Origin: Verrucomicrobiota bacterium | GTDB taxonomy: Bacteria; Verrucomicrobiota; Verrucomicrobiia; Opitutales; Opitutaceae | Direction: 5' to 3' | NCBI GenBank assembly: GCA_023416735.1 | Contig: JAEZGX010000020.1 | Span: 244,665 to 308,664 of the forward strand | DNA: 64,000 bases | Shown: positions 7,901 to 15,974 of the stretch, piece after piece | How the letters are laid out: each line of letters begins with the position of its first letter | Numbering within the stretch: the first letter of the stretch is position 1 | Program-made: the position numbers and the translations under genes | Notes under the pieces: generated by a model | The model's database searches: none | Told to the model about the DNA's origin: nothing | The model's input: only the letters and a program-made list of their open reading frames with translations

Positions 7901-9811
7901 GCCGCGATGAAAGCCCACAACGACAAGATGGCGGCTTCGAACGATGCGTTGAGACAACTCATGGCCAAGCGCGCGGAGTTGCTCGCGGACGCGCAGAAGC
8001 GGGAGGCGGCAGACGGCGGCGTGCTCACGGCGGAGGAGGAACGCTCCCGCTCACAGCAACGCGCCGCCCTGGAAGCGATTCCGGGCGCCGCTGAGCGCGC
8101 CAAAGCGTTGGCCGAGCATGAGGCGCAGTGGGCGGAGAAGATTCGTTATCGCGATCTCGCGATCCAACTCGCACGCGCCGCGGATGCGGCGGATGCGTCG
8201 CGCGCAGACTTGCTCAAGGCGGCGAAGACATCGTTTGGCGATTTGTTCGGAAAAATTCCGGAGCATCTGTCGAACAAACTATCGCTCTCCGCGTTGGTCG
8301 GCGTGATTGACAACAAAGTGAGTCGTGAGCGCCGCGTGGAAATTTTGGACGCCGTGCTAAAGGAAGTGCCGACGCTCGCCGACGTGTGGGCGATGCGGGC
8401 GGATCTTCACCTCGAAGATGGCGAGATCGACAAAGCCGCGGGCAAGCTCGCGGTGGCGCAAACGATCAACGCGCAGGATGCGGCGGTGCAGCGAGTGACG
8501 GCCAAGCTGCGCTCGCAGCAAGCGTCGCGCATCGGGGCGGACGAGGATGAAGAGGCGGACGCGATAGCCGATCTCTTCATGCAGGCCTTTGCCCAGCCTT
8601 CGACAGGAACGCAAACCGGGCCCGATGCCAAGGCTCAGGCCAACACGCCGGAGGCGGACTACGCTATCGGGCTTGAGTATGAGCAGGGGAAGCGCGGCGC
8701 GACTGTCGAAGAACGGATCCAAGAGGCGCGCATCCACTACGTGCGAGCGGCGGAGGCCGATTACGTGCCGGCGATGTTGGGCGCGGTGCGCATCGCCAAT
8801 GCGAGTTTGCAGCATCTCAAGCTCGACGCGTCGCAGCGCACGGTGGTCGAAAACGAGATCATTCGTTGGGTGAGCGCGGCCGCGAACCTCGGCAACGGCG
8901 AGGCCTTGCGGGTGCGCGCGGGCTGGAAGTTGAACGGTCAGGCTGGGTTCGAGCGGAACCTCGGCCTCGCGATGCTGGACCTGGAAAAGGCCGCCGAGTC
9001 AGGCGACGTGCCGTCGATGCGCATCCTCGCCCAGGCGGCGCATGCGGGCGAGTGGGGCGCGCCCGAGAAAGTGGAATACTGGCTCGAAAAGGCGCAGCTC
9101 GCGGGCGATCCCGAGGCCGGCAAACTATTGCAGCAAGTCATGCAGGAAAAATACGGGGACCCCGCCGCAGTGCCCGAAACGGTGTTGCGTGATGTGCCGA
9201 TGGAGCTGTTTCGCGCGATCAAGAGTCTGCATAATCAAAAGCCCAGCTTCCCGTGGGGGCTTGCGCAGATGGAGCAGTTGCGTCCGGCGATTCTCGGCGA
9301 CGACGTTTACGACGAGCAGGAGCGCGCGTTGTTGGCTGAGTTCCAGAAACCGGTCTTCCACGTGCGCTTGGTCGCGGCGAAGTCGCCGGTTTTCAATCCG
9401 GAGGACCTCGTGCTCGCGGGCAGTTTCACGAGCCCGGCGCGCCAGGCGTTTGGCGATTTCGCTCCGTTGAAGGGCGAGGCGCAACGGGCGTTGTGGCTGG
9501 AAAGCGGGAACGTGGGCTGGACCAAGGTCGTGGCCTACGCGCAGCAAGGCAGCACGCAACAGCAAGAGATCGTCACGCTGCTGAGGCGTTCGCTCGCGGG
9601 CGCTTGGGAACAGAGTTCGGCCAACAATGAATTCCAAGCGCTACGGACCGCGCTCGATCGCTACCGAAACAGTTCGGCGAGATTGAAAGGCGGAGAACAC
9701 GCGCTGGCTCTCGCACTGCTGCACGAGGCCTGTGTGGCGCTGGACCGGATGGTCAAGGACGCTGTGCCGGACTTCCTCTACTCTGACTTAAAACCGGCCG
9801 CGGGAAAGTGA
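4931..9811 (+). CDS. Giant secreted Asp-box propeller / TPR-Sel1 protein
   Basis: 1626 residues. ATG 4931 follows AGGATTTT and gives a signal peptide ending near MHAAVVEW. Residues about 30-660 contain sialidase-type Asp-box-like motifs (SRDLKKWDAL near 140, STDLKNWKKV near 217, TADFKNWTYA near 518, STDGVAWQEI near 567), suggesting a beta-propeller. Then come helical regions, a coiled-coil-like segment (about 985-1030), a TPR-like unit (about 1147-1190) and Sel1-type helical repeats (about 1279-1395). No catalytic motif is visible. It is first in a run of eight closely spaced plus-strand genes. Codon use changes inside the gene: alanine is mostly GCC in about 5970-7090 but mostly GCG before and after. 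It is likely an envelope scaffold or binding protein, but that is inference. Confidence 0.75.
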   Translation: MMFIARVLQIFSSVGVGTFFFVAGTCDMHAAVVEWVGEETRVLGVSQHEGGVFVATENGLWRRKESEKKFAVAWRAAAKGVVSSGPLVEGGKIFLVVNNELLESPVAPVLEFKAVSVGAEVWALPRRVGDRWVVQTDRGVRQSRDLKKWDALFPEGGTEAKHLAWHEGAWWALATPPPMANETETGDEEEWDEEMDYYPELSGGMLGAATFTYEVRRSTDLKNWKKVRDAELSLISVGLFSFGGKLLEIGEAGVGIIPLDPEHEVTWADASEMIASAAVVGDRLWAITGGGVLVSGENDPEQWTWMNHDETSRALSSAPSALAALGREVAIGSERGQVVLLDEHDQTRLAAGGLAFAPPAAPAGLLAAALPPKTKQIVTAGGKYLANTWAKNGLWAAEPGGPWRNVAAFGQELNSIASLDDRVLAIVGYSGVLLWDAAAGRTLPVEPPPVNSFSTVHAVNGRFFGIGSAGQLIELGADGRWQLITLPSDDPNFGVFSITHHDGHFLVSPVREAGLYRTADFKNWTYAPMKGGNTRFGRLFNTGHRLLAVQHFGSRDKDATPVELAVSTDGVAWQEIKGIVTSRDSYFRGALHDGRRHVLVFTRELWVSEGDDAQNWSRVPVEPDSFFEISNDRLVAATGEGLMARAAGALTFAEPAATRVARSLAVATSWQAAGPAAVAERKRQEALAKAAAEAIPATVRGAQEMAEAFLAFEELYVRGESRRKLAQEAVKVYKVVKEHRPAALADVAETLAITVINLQPNDIRTTAYLVHHMPEFKRRVQALYGKSYSRVYWDIQKSKGYNTTNEFEVDIVKELLMSYTDNSYLSRVSYPKIPQNYPTFDPDAGRMSVALQGADKAPYEGDPVRENLRKGWGGAALDRDIQHTNALGIRATPALRHLWLVAARTLWPGAAPRDNQELFARSMKEKANAGSIFALDSLALDARKAGRTDEFASYRDLAVERGIAASRYRSYAEDMAAALAAVTDAEKNTVAAMKAHNDKMAASNDALRQLMAKRAELLADAQKREAADGGVLTAEEERSRSQQRAALEAIPGAAERAKALAEHEAQWAEKIRYRDLAIQLARAADAADASRADLLKAAKTSFGDLFGKIPEHLSNKLSLSALVGVIDNKVSRERRVEILDAVLKEVPTLADVWAMRADLHLEDGEIDKAAGKLAVAQTINAQDAAVQRVTAKLRSQQASRIGADEDEEADAIADLFMQAFAQPSTGTQTGPDAKAQANTPEADYAIGLEYEQGKRGATVEERIQEARIHYVRAAEADYVPAMLGAVRIANASLQHLKLDASQRTVVENEIIRWVSAAANLGNGEALRVRAGWKLNGQAGFERNLGLAMLDLEKAAESGDVPSMRILAQAAHAGEWGAPEKVEYWLEKAQLAGDPEAGKLLQQVMQEKYGDPAAVPETVLRDVPMELFRAIKSLHNQKPSFPWGLAQMEQLRPAILGDDVYDEQERALLAEFQKPVFHVRLVAAKSPVFNPEDLVLAGSFTSPARQAFGDFAPLKGEAQRALWLESGNVGWTKVVAYAQQGSTQQQEIVTLLRRSLAGAWEQSSANNEFQALRTALDRYRNSSARLKGGEHALALALLHEACVALDRMVKDAVPDFLYSDLKPAAGK

Positions 9812-9821
9812 GCCGAGCGAA

Positions 9822-10121
9822 GTGGTGAATTTGGTTTTTCCCAATCCGGATAAGTTGTCACCGGCGAAGCGGCGGCTGGCCCTAGTGGGAGGACGCGCGG
9901 CATGCGGCCTCGCGCCGGTGATGATGGCGGGCCTGCTCGGTGCGGCGGTGGCGCATTTCTTTTTCGAAGTCGGCAACTATGCGGAGGCGCGGACGCGTTA
10001 TGCGGTGGGCTTGCTGTTGCTGTTTCTCTTTGTGCCGGTCACGGGCGGGATTTGGTATTTCGCGCGGAGATTGGTGCGCGAGCTGCGCTCGGAGGAGAAA
10101 AAATCGGAGGGGAAGCTGTGA
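9822..10121 (+). CDS. Small two-helix membrane protein, unknown function
   Basis: 99 residues, starting GTG 9822, 10 bp after the giant gene. Two hydrophobic helices are visible (around residues 27-47, APVMMAGLLGAAVAHFFF, and 61-80, AVGLLLLFLFVPVTGGIWYF), followed by a charged tail rich in Arg, Glu and Lys. Its stop overlaps the next start in a GTGA arrangement, so the two are translationally coupled. I recognise no family; a membrane anchor or chaperone for the secreted neighbours is possible. Confidence 0.65.
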   Translation: MVNLVFPNPDKLSPAKRRLALVGGRAACGLAPVMMAGLLGAAVAHFFFEVGNYAEARTRYAVGLLLLFLFVPVTGGIWYFARRLVRELRSEEKKSEGKL

Positions 10122-11038
10122 TCGGACGCGCGGTGTGGGTGGCGTTGCTGTTGAGTGCGTCGCTGGGCGCGGCGGAAAGGTGGCAGTTGCCGCGTCAGGT
10201 GTTCCCTCATGAGGTCGCCGTGGCGGGGGAGAATGTTTTCGTCGCGTCGACCGCTGGTCTGTGGCGTTTGAATGCGGAGGGTAAGGTGAAGCGCATCGGT
10301 CCGGCAAAGCGGGCGGCGTGGCCGATCACCGGACCGGAGAACCGGCTGTGGTGGCTGCAGGATGCGCAGGTGGTGGAACTCGATGCGATCACGCGCGAGG
10401 TGCGCCCTGTGCGCTCGCTCGAGACGAAGCGCGTTGGCGTGGTGTCGCAGCGGCACGGAGTTTATTTCGTCGATGACGAATCGGGTCTGATGTGGAGCCG
10501 CGATGGCGAGACGTGGCACGGGCCGGTTCAGGAAGCACAGCACGGCGCGGCCATTGATCGTCTCGGTGCCGAATGGTGGGCAATCACCAATCCGGCGTCG
10601 GCGGATGCGAACAAGTTTGTGCTTAGTCGCTCGGTGGATCTGCAAACGTGGACGCAGGCCGCGGAGTTTCTTAGCGTCCAACCCGGTTCCTTGGCGGCGG
10701 GATCCGGCGTGATCTTGGTTTCGGAGGTGGGAGGCGTGCGCGTGTTTGATCCACGCGAACCGGTGCGGCCGGTGTTCGTGTCGGTTGGACCGGACGACGA
10801 GCGGCCGGCGGTGTATTTTGAACACAGCTGCTTCTGGGTGCAGGGTGAGCGCGATGGATTGTGGCGTTCGGCAGACGGGCGCAATTGGCAGAACCTCGCC
10901 GCCAGTTTGAAACTGCTGGGAGCGCCGCTGGTGCAGATCGGTTTCGCGCGCGATGCGCTCGTGCTCGCGGGCTACACGGGTCGCGTGGTGCGCGTGCCGC
11001 TGAGCGCGCTGCCGCCGATTTCTCAACATTTGCCATGA
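10118..11038 (+). CDS. Secreted Asp-box propeller-like protein
   Basis: 306 residues from GTG 10118, chosen because a strong GGAGGGG site lies just upstream, the start overlaps the previous stop as GTGA, and the translation then begins with a signal peptide (VWVALLLSASLGAAE). The body repeats the Asp-box-like motifs of the giant protein: WSRDGETWHG, SRSVDLQTWTQA and WRSADGRNWQNL. It also shares that protein's opening pattern (ENVFVASTAGLWRLNAEGK here, GVFVATENGLWRRKESEKK there). It therefore looks like a short paralogue of the propeller part of the 4931 gene. No catalytic residues are evident. Confidence 0.75.
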   Translation: MIGRAVWVALLLSASLGAAERWQLPRQVFPHEVAVAGENVFVASTAGLWRLNAEGKVKRIGPAKRAAWPITGPENRLWWLQDAQVVELDAITREVRPVRSLETKRVGVVSQRHGVYFVDDESGLMWSRDGETWHGPVQEAQHGAAIDRLGAEWWAITNPASADANKFVLSRSVDLQTWTQAAEFLSVQPGSLAAGSGVILVSEVGGVRVFDPREPVRPVFVSVGPDDERPAVYFEHSCFWVQGERDGLWRSADGRNWQNLAASLKLLGAPLVQIGFARDALVLAGYTGRVVRVPLSALPPISQHLP

Positions 11039-11403
11039 AGACAATAGGTATCCTGATCGTCGGTTTGTCCCTCTGCAGCGCCCGTCTTTTCGCCACGGGC
11101 GGATCGGCCTCGGTTGAACCGGTCGTGATCGAGGGGCTGGGAGTGAAAGTCCATCGCATGGTCGCGATGATGAAGCATCTGAACATGACCAACCAGCAAG
11201 CGGCGGAGAAGCTCTCCGCGGTCATTTTCGAAGATGGTCAAATCGATGAGACTGAGCGGCGCCTGATTGATGCGCTCAGCGCGGAGAAGTTTTCGATCAT
11301 CGTGCGTCCGGCTGCGGGCACCAAGAATGCGCCGAGGGAGGTGGTGTCGAGGGGAGCCTTAGAGCTGATCGCGGCGGTGGATGCGATCGCGCCGAAACCC
11401 TGA
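11035..11403 (+). CDS. Small secreted TerB-like helical protein
   Basis: 122 residues, ATG 11035 overlapping the previous stop as ATGA. A signal peptide (TIGILIVGLSLCSARLFA) is followed by a helical domain with the pattern FEDGQIDETERRLIDAL. That pattern resembles the acidic D-G-x-I-D-x-x-E signature of TerB-like helical bundles, which can bind metal ions. The domain is shorter than a full TerB, so the match is suggestive only. Translational coupling to the propeller gene upstream points to a shared role in the envelope. Confidence 0.6.
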   Translation: MKTIGILIVGLSLCSARLFATGGSASVEPVVIEGLGVKVHRMVAMMKHLNMTNQQAAEKLSAVIFEDGQIDETERRLIDALSAEKFSIIVRPAAGTKNAPREVVSRGALELIAAVDAIAPKP

Positions 11404-11416
11404 AGGGACTGAAGCG

Positions 11417-12067
11417 ATGACACTGACGATGCTGGTGATTCTTTTTGGTGCTATACTGCTGCACGGTGGTGTGCTGGCATTCATGATCCCTGCCCAGATG
11501 TGGAGCGGGTTGACACGCCGTGGTTCGCGCTGGGCGAATCAGGCGTCGACGTCGGGGATGCTGATTTTTGCGGGCCTCGGTTGGATCGGCGTGACGTTGC
11601 TCGTGATGTATAGTCATGCGCTGTGGCTGGGCTGGCGCTCGACGAACTGGACCGAGGTGGAAGGCACGGTGTTGGAAAGTCGGCTCGTGGAAACGCAGTT
11701 GGTGCGCACGACGAATTTCTCGTATCGGCCGGAGGTGATCTACGGATTCATCGTGAATGGTGAGGAGCAGCGCGGCACGCGAGTAGATGCTGCCGGTTCG
11801 TCAACTTTGGATCGCGAATTCGTCGAAGAAGAATTGCGCACGCGTTATGCGCCGGGGGCAAAGGTCACGGTGTATGTTGATCGGAGCGACGCGACACGCT
11901 CGGTGCTCGTGCGCGGGGTGCCGCCGAAGGCCGCGATTTTTGCAAGCTTGGGAGCGGCCTTTCTGGCGGTGGCCGTGTGGCAATTGCGCGCGTTGTTTCG
12001 TGATTGGGAGGGAGATGGGCTCGTTGCGTCAGAACCGAGACGGAAGAAGCAGGGGAAACGCCGGTGA
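11417..12067 (+). CDS. DUF3592-like membrane protein
   Basis: 216 residues from ATG 11417, 13 bp after the previous stop. There are two N-terminal hydrophobic segments, then an extracytoplasmic beta-rich domain with the hallmarks of DUF3592: WTEVEGTVLESRLVE, YRPEVIYGFIVNGEEQ, and RYAPGAKVTVYVDRSD. A final membrane helix (IFASLGAAFLAVAVWQL) and a basic tail follow. The family has no assigned function. The stop overlaps the next gene start as GTGA. Confidence 0.75.
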   Translation: MTLTMLVILFGAILLHGGVLAFMIPAQMWSGLTRRGSRWANQASTSGMLIFAGLGWIGVTLLVMYSHALWLGWRSTNWTEVEGTVLESRLVETQLVRTTNFSYRPEVIYGFIVNGEEQRGTRVDAAGSSTLDREFVEEELRTRYAPGAKVTVYVDRSDATRSVLVRGVPPKAAIFASLGAAFLAVAVWQLRALFRDWEGDGLVASEPRRKKQGKRR

Positions 12068-12555
12068 GCGCTTGCGCGGTCAGTTCAGTCGCGTGCGAAA
12101 GCGAGGCGCCCTTTTGGCGGCGGCTGCTTCGGGCCCTCGGTATCGGGTTAATGGCTACATTCGCGGGAGCGGCGGCAGGTGCCGTCCTGTTGGCGTTGTT
12201 CGGCGCCGCGGTGGAGGGCTGGTCGGCGTGGCGCTCCATTCCGCCTTTTCTCTTTTATGGCGTCATTTTCGGGCCGGTGCTGGCGTGGCCGGTGACGTTA
12301 GTCGTGTTGCCCGCGGTGTGGGTGGTTGTCCCGCGGCGCTTTCGTCGCGTGGCGCTGTTGGTTATCGGTCCGCTGGCGGGTGCGGCGGTGATCGTGGAGC
12401 GGATGGTAAACGAGGTGGGCGCGGGCACTGGCGCGCTGGATACCGCGATGGTTTTGGCGGGCACGGCGGGCGGGTTGGCTGCGGGAGTTCTCTTCGCGGC
12501 TTTTGTGCCCAGAGCAATGTCGGGGCGTGAATCTCCGCCAGACCGTCGTGAGTAA
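12064..12555 (+). CDS. Multi-spanning membrane protein, unknown function
   Basis: 163 residues from GTG 12064, which overlaps the preceding stop by four bases. Four hydrophobic helices fill most of the protein (GIGLMATFAGAAAGAVLLAL, FLFYGVIFGPVLAWPVTLVV, VALLVIGPLAGAAVIVE, VLAGTAGGLAAGVLFAAFV). I recognise no domain. Position inside the run of coupled genes from 4931 to 13793 is the only functional clue. Confidence 0.65.
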   Translation: MSACAVSSVACESEAPFWRRLLRALGIGLMATFAGAAAGAVLLALFGAAVEGWSAWRSIPPFLFYGVIFGPVLAWPVTLVVLPAVWVVVPRRFRRVALLVIGPLAGAAVIVERMVNEVGAGTGALDTAMVLAGTAGGLAAGVLFAAFVPRAMSGRESPPDRRE

Positions 12556-12594
12556 ACCCGTCCGTCTCAGCGCGACCGAAAGCAATCTGACATT

Positions 12595-13170
12595 ATGAAC
12601 CAAGTGATTCGTTTCATTGTTCGAATTCTCGGTGCGGTCTTTCTGCTGGGCCTGCCGCCGTTGGCTGTGGCTCAGCCGGCGGATGCAACTGCTGATGAAG
12701 TCGCATGGTTTGCCGGTGAGTGGACGGTGACGCCTGCGCCGGTGGAAGGATTTGATGATGTCGTGGCGAACCCGATCACCACGGTGCGGATCGAACATCG
12801 TGGGGGCGCGGCGGTGGTGCGACACAGTCCGGAGCGGAACGGCCGACCGGCGGTAAGTGTGGCGTTTACGGTCAAGAAACTTGGTGCGACTTTCCCGTGG
12901 TGGCCGGAAGGCGGCGGACCGGTGTCCGTGGTGCGCAAAGTGTCGGAGAACTGCTTTGATCTCGCGAGAGTGGGTGCGATGGGGAAGGCGGATTGGTCGC
13001 GGGCGTTGCGACACACGCGGGTGGTGACGGCGACGGAAAACGAAACCCTCGAACAGGGTGCGGATGCGGGTTTGCGGGCGTTGGGCGAAGAAGGCGCGAA
13101 AGAAAAGAGGGTGAAGTCGTGTGAGTTGCTGAGCGGCTCACCCACGGTGTTGTCGGGAGGGCCACGCTGA
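12595..13170 (+). CDS. Secreted hypothetical protein
   Basis: 191 residues with a signal peptide ending PPLAVAQPA. The mature part begins with VAWFAGEWTVTPAP, reminiscent of lipocalin-type openings that start with a G-x-W strand, and then alternates strands and loops. A single Cys is in SENCFDLA and another near the end. It overlaps the next gene by one base (TGATG), consistent with coupled translation. The function is unknown. Confidence 0.6.
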   Translation: MNQVIRFIVRILGAVFLLGLPPLAVAQPADATADEVAWFAGEWTVTPAPVEGFDDVVANPITTVRIEHRGGAAVVRHSPERNGRPAVSVAFTVKKLGATFPWWPEGGGPVSVVRKVSENCFDLARVGAMGKADWSRALRHTRVVTATENETLEQGADAGLRALGEEGAKEKRVKSCELLSGSPTVLSGGPR

Positions 13171-13793
13171 TGCGTCCCGAAGAAAAACCGTCTGCAGAGT
13201 CGGGCGTCGATCCGGTGCAAGAGCAACGAATCGATTGGTCGAGGACCGTGCAGTTGGCGAAGGATGTTCGGTTCTGGATCTGGCCGTTGATGGTGGGGCT
13301 GGCTTGCTTTTTGAGCCGCGACTGGGTGCCGACCGCGGTGTTGTGGGAGTCCCGTTCGGGAGCGCCTCCGAGTGTGATCGTGGTGAAAACAGTGGAGGGC
13401 TTGATGTGGCCGGGGACATTGATGATCGCGGCGTTGGTAGGTTTGGTGCGGGCTTGGTCGGGGCGGTTGGCGCTGAACGGTGCGTATTTCTTCGGCTGCT
13501 TGTTCGTGGTGCTCGTGAGTGGATTTCTGAGTTGGGAACGGATGACGTATCGCTTGTCGGTGAACGCACGGGAAGCGACGGTGAGACAGCACGGATTTTA
13601 TTATCGGACGTTTGAGCGCGGGGAGATCGTGCGCATCTCGACGCACAAAACCGCCCGGCGCGGCTTGGTGCGATTGTCGCCTCAATTGGAGTTGGCAAAC
13701 GGCACGCGCGTGGTGATCGCTGGGACGTTGGCGTGGGAGTGGGCCGAGAGGTTAAGCGCGTTGTGGGGAGTGCCGGAAGAGGAAGTCCCTTGA
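13170..13793 (+). CDS. Membrane protein with C-terminal PH-like domain
   Basis: 207 residues, ATG 13170 sharing its A with the previous TGA. A polar N-terminus is followed by about three hydrophobic segments (residues about 30-45, 75-90, 98-118). The cytosolic tail contains MTYRLSVNAREATVRQHG, FERGEIVRISTHK and LELANGTRVVIAG, a strand pattern like bacterial PH-type domains. It closes the eight-gene run; a 190-bp gap follows before the next gene. The function is unknown. Confidence 0.6.
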   Translation: MRPEEKPSAESGVDPVQEQRIDWSRTVQLAKDVRFWIWPLMVGLACFLSRDWVPTAVLWESRSGAPPSVIVVKTVEGLMWPGTLMIAALVGLVRAWSGRLALNGAYFFGCLFVVLVSGFLSWERMTYRLSVNAREATVRQHGFYYRTFERGEIVRISTHKTARRGLVRLSPQLELANGTRVVIAGTLAWEWAERLSALWGVPEEEVP

Positions 13794-13982
13794 ACAAGCG
13801 CGGCGATCCGCGCGGGCGAGATGGACTGGAGGAATCGCGGCCGGGCCGGACCGCACGACTATGAAGACATTGTCTCCGCTCGGCGGTTAAGGGCTGGAGA
13901 ACAACGAAGTCGTGAATGGAATGCCGTCGCGGTTGCGGCGATTTTTCCGGACTTCGGGGCCGCAAGCTGTAGCGTCGTCTGG

Positions 13983-15917
13983 ATGAACCCCAAACTCTCC
14001 TTCATGACCGCGAACTTCGTCGCCCGGCAGCTTGGCTATCGCATGACGGAAGGTTGGATGCAGGGAGAGGATGCGACGCATGCGTGGTTCTCGCCGCGGG
14101 AAACCTTCGGGGTGCGCTTTGAGGAGATGCTGCTCGAGATCAAGGCGCTCGGGTTTAATGCGATCGATCTTTGGGCGGCGCATCTGCATTGGCGGTGGGC
14201 GACGCTCGGACATATCGAGGACGCGAAGCGATTGCTCGCGCAGCATGAGCTCACGGTTCGATCCTACGCAGCGTGGGTGCCGGACGGAGTGGGAGATTTG
14301 CAGGCGGCGTGCCGGTTGTGTGTCGAACTCGGGTTGCCGATCATTGCGGGAAATATCGCCGCTTGGAACAGCCAACGGGCAGAGGCGGTTGCGATCCTGC
14401 GGGCGCATGGGGTGCGCTACGCGGCGGAAAATCATCCGGAGAAGAATGCCGGCGAGATGCTCGCGCGATTAGGCGAAGGCGATGAGGACGTCGCGGGCAT
14501 CGCGCTCGATACAGGGTGGTGCGCGACGCAGGGCTGGGATCCGGTTTCGGCGGTGAACGAACTCGGGCCGCGGTTGTTTGCGGTGCATTTGAAGGACGTC
14601 AAAGCGCGGCGGGAGGAGAAAACGGGGCTGCCGTTCGTCGACATGGGGCACGAGACGTGTCGGCCCGGAGGCGGCGTGGTGCCGGTGGACGCGGTGTTGC
14701 GGGCATTGCGGGCGATCGATTTTCGCGGGCCGATCGCGATCGAGCATGAGCCGGAAACTTTCGATCCACGCGAGGACGTGCGTGGAGGACGAGAGCGGGT
14801 TGAACGCGGGTGGCAGATGGTCGAGGTGCGGGAAAGCGCGCGGCCGCTGCGGGTCGCGGTCGTCGGTTGCGGCAACATTGCGGGCGCCTATGGCGAATCA
14901 ATGCGCGCTTACTCGCAGATCGAAATTGCGGGAGCGACCGATCTCAACCGCGCGGCGGCCGAGGCGTGGGTGAGCAAAAATGGCGGAAGGGTGTATTCGG
15001 ATTTAGGAGACGTGTTGGCCGATCCGTCGGTCGAGGCGGTGGTGAATTTAACGATCCAGCAGGCGCATGTTGAAGTCGTCACGCGCTGCCTGGAGGCGGG
15101 AAAGCATGTGCATTCGGAAAAGCCGCTCGCGTCCACGTATCGCGAGGCGAGGCAGTTGGTGGAGCTCGCGGAAGCGCGCGGATTGCGGCTGAGTTGCGCG
15201 CCGGTGACTTGGTTGGGCGAGGCGCAACAAACGGCGTGGAAGCGGGTGCGTGAAGGCACGATCGGCACGCCGCGTGTGGCATATGCGACGGTGGACTGGG
15301 GGCGGATCGAGACTTGGCATCCGAATCCGGCGCCGTTCTACGCGGTGGGGCCGGTGTTCGACGTCGGCGTTTATCCGCTATCGTTGCTTACGGCGTGGTT
15401 TGGTCCGGTGAAAAAAGTGACGGCCGACGGAGGAATTCTGCTGCCGGATCGGGTCACGAAGGAGGGCAAGCCTTTCACGACGAAAACGGAGGATTGGATC
15501 GTGGCGGCGCTGGAGTTTGCGAACGGATTTCGGACGCGGTTGACGGCGAATTTTTACGTGGGGGATCCGGCCGAGAAGCAGGCGGGGCTCGAGATTCACG
15601 GTGACAAAGGATCGATCGCGACGGCGTGGTTTGCGGCGACGGCGGAAGTAAGAGCGGGGGATTTTGGCGGCCGTTATCGGAAGGTTTTTCCGGTGCGGGA
15701 GCCGGCGGGAGAAGGGGAGTGGTATTGTGACTGGGCGGCGGGTTTGCTCGAGCTTTGGCGCGGCTTGCGCTCGGGAAAACCGCATCCGACGACGGGCGCG
15801 CATGCGGCGCATGTAGTCGATGTGATGGAGTCGATTCATCGCGCGGTGCGGGAAGGTCGCGCGATTGAGCTGACGAGCACGTTCCCGGCGCCGGAACCGT
15901 TGGCGTGGGCGAAATAA
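13983..15917 (+). CDS. Fusion: xylose-isomerase-like TIM barrel + Gfo/Idh/MocA oxidoreductase
   Basis: 644 residues from ATG 13983 (an in-frame extension to 13821 looks non-coding). Residues 1-280 form a sugar-phosphate isomerase/epimerase-type TIM barrel: metal-binding-type segments include YAAENHPEKN, IALDTGW, FAVHLKDVK and PIAIEHEPE. From residue 287 a Gfo/Idh/MocA dehydrogenase begins with the Rossmann signature VAVVGCGNIAG (291-301) and has the diagnostic HSEKPLAS (EKP at 379-381). The two halves are usually separate enzymes. In 3-keto-sugar pathways such dehydrogenases oxidise a glycoside and TIM-barrel partners act on the keto product, so a channelled two-step enzyme is plausible. No signal peptide is seen, so the protein is probably cytoplasmic. 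The substrate is unknown. Confidence 0.85.
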   Translation: MNPKLSFMTANFVARQLGYRMTEGWMQGEDATHAWFSPRETFGVRFEEMLLEIKALGFNAIDLWAAHLHWRWATLGHIEDAKRLLAQHELTVRSYAAWVPDGVGDLQAACRLCVELGLPIIAGNIAAWNSQRAEAVAILRAHGVRYAAENHPEKNAGEMLARLGEGDEDVAGIALDTGWCATQGWDPVSAVNELGPRLFAVHLKDVKARREEKTGLPFVDMGHETCRPGGGVVPVDAVLRALRAIDFRGPIAIEHEPETFDPREDVRGGRERVERGWQMVEVRESARPLRVAVVGCGNIAGAYGESMRAYSQIEIAGATDLNRAAAEAWVSKNGGRVYSDLGDVLADPSVEAVVNLTIQQAHVEVVTRCLEAGKHVHSEKPLASTYREARQLVELAEARGLRLSCAPVTWLGEAQQTAWKRVREGTIGTPRVAYATVDWGRIETWHPNPAPFYAVGPVFDVGVYPLSLLTAWFGPVKKVTADGGILLPDRVTKEGKPFTTKTEDWIVAALEFANGFRTRLTANFYVGDPAEKQAGLEIHGDKGSIATAWFAATAEVRAGDFGGRYRKVFPVREPAGEGEWYCDWAAGLLELWRGLRSGKPHPTTGAHAAHVVDVMESIHRAVREGRAIELTSTFPAPEPLAWAK

Positions 15918-15942
15918 AAAAGGCGGGTGATCAACCCGCCTT
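15914..15942 (-). terminator. Terminator between the fusion gene and thrS
   Basis: A perfect 9-bp stem AAGGCGGGT/ACCCGCCTT (15920-15928 with 15934-15942) with a 5-base loop lies between two converging genes. Read on the minus strand it is followed by a T-rich run, so it fits best as the thrS terminator; it may act both ways. Confidence 0.8.
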
Positions 15943-15974
15943 GAGAAAATGGCCGTGCTCCGGCGTCGCGCAGA

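Noticed and set aside
13821..13982. N-terminal extension of the fusion enzyme
   Set aside because: The 54 extra codons are Arg-rich with no family similarity; translation from ATG 13983 begins just before recognisable barrel sequence.
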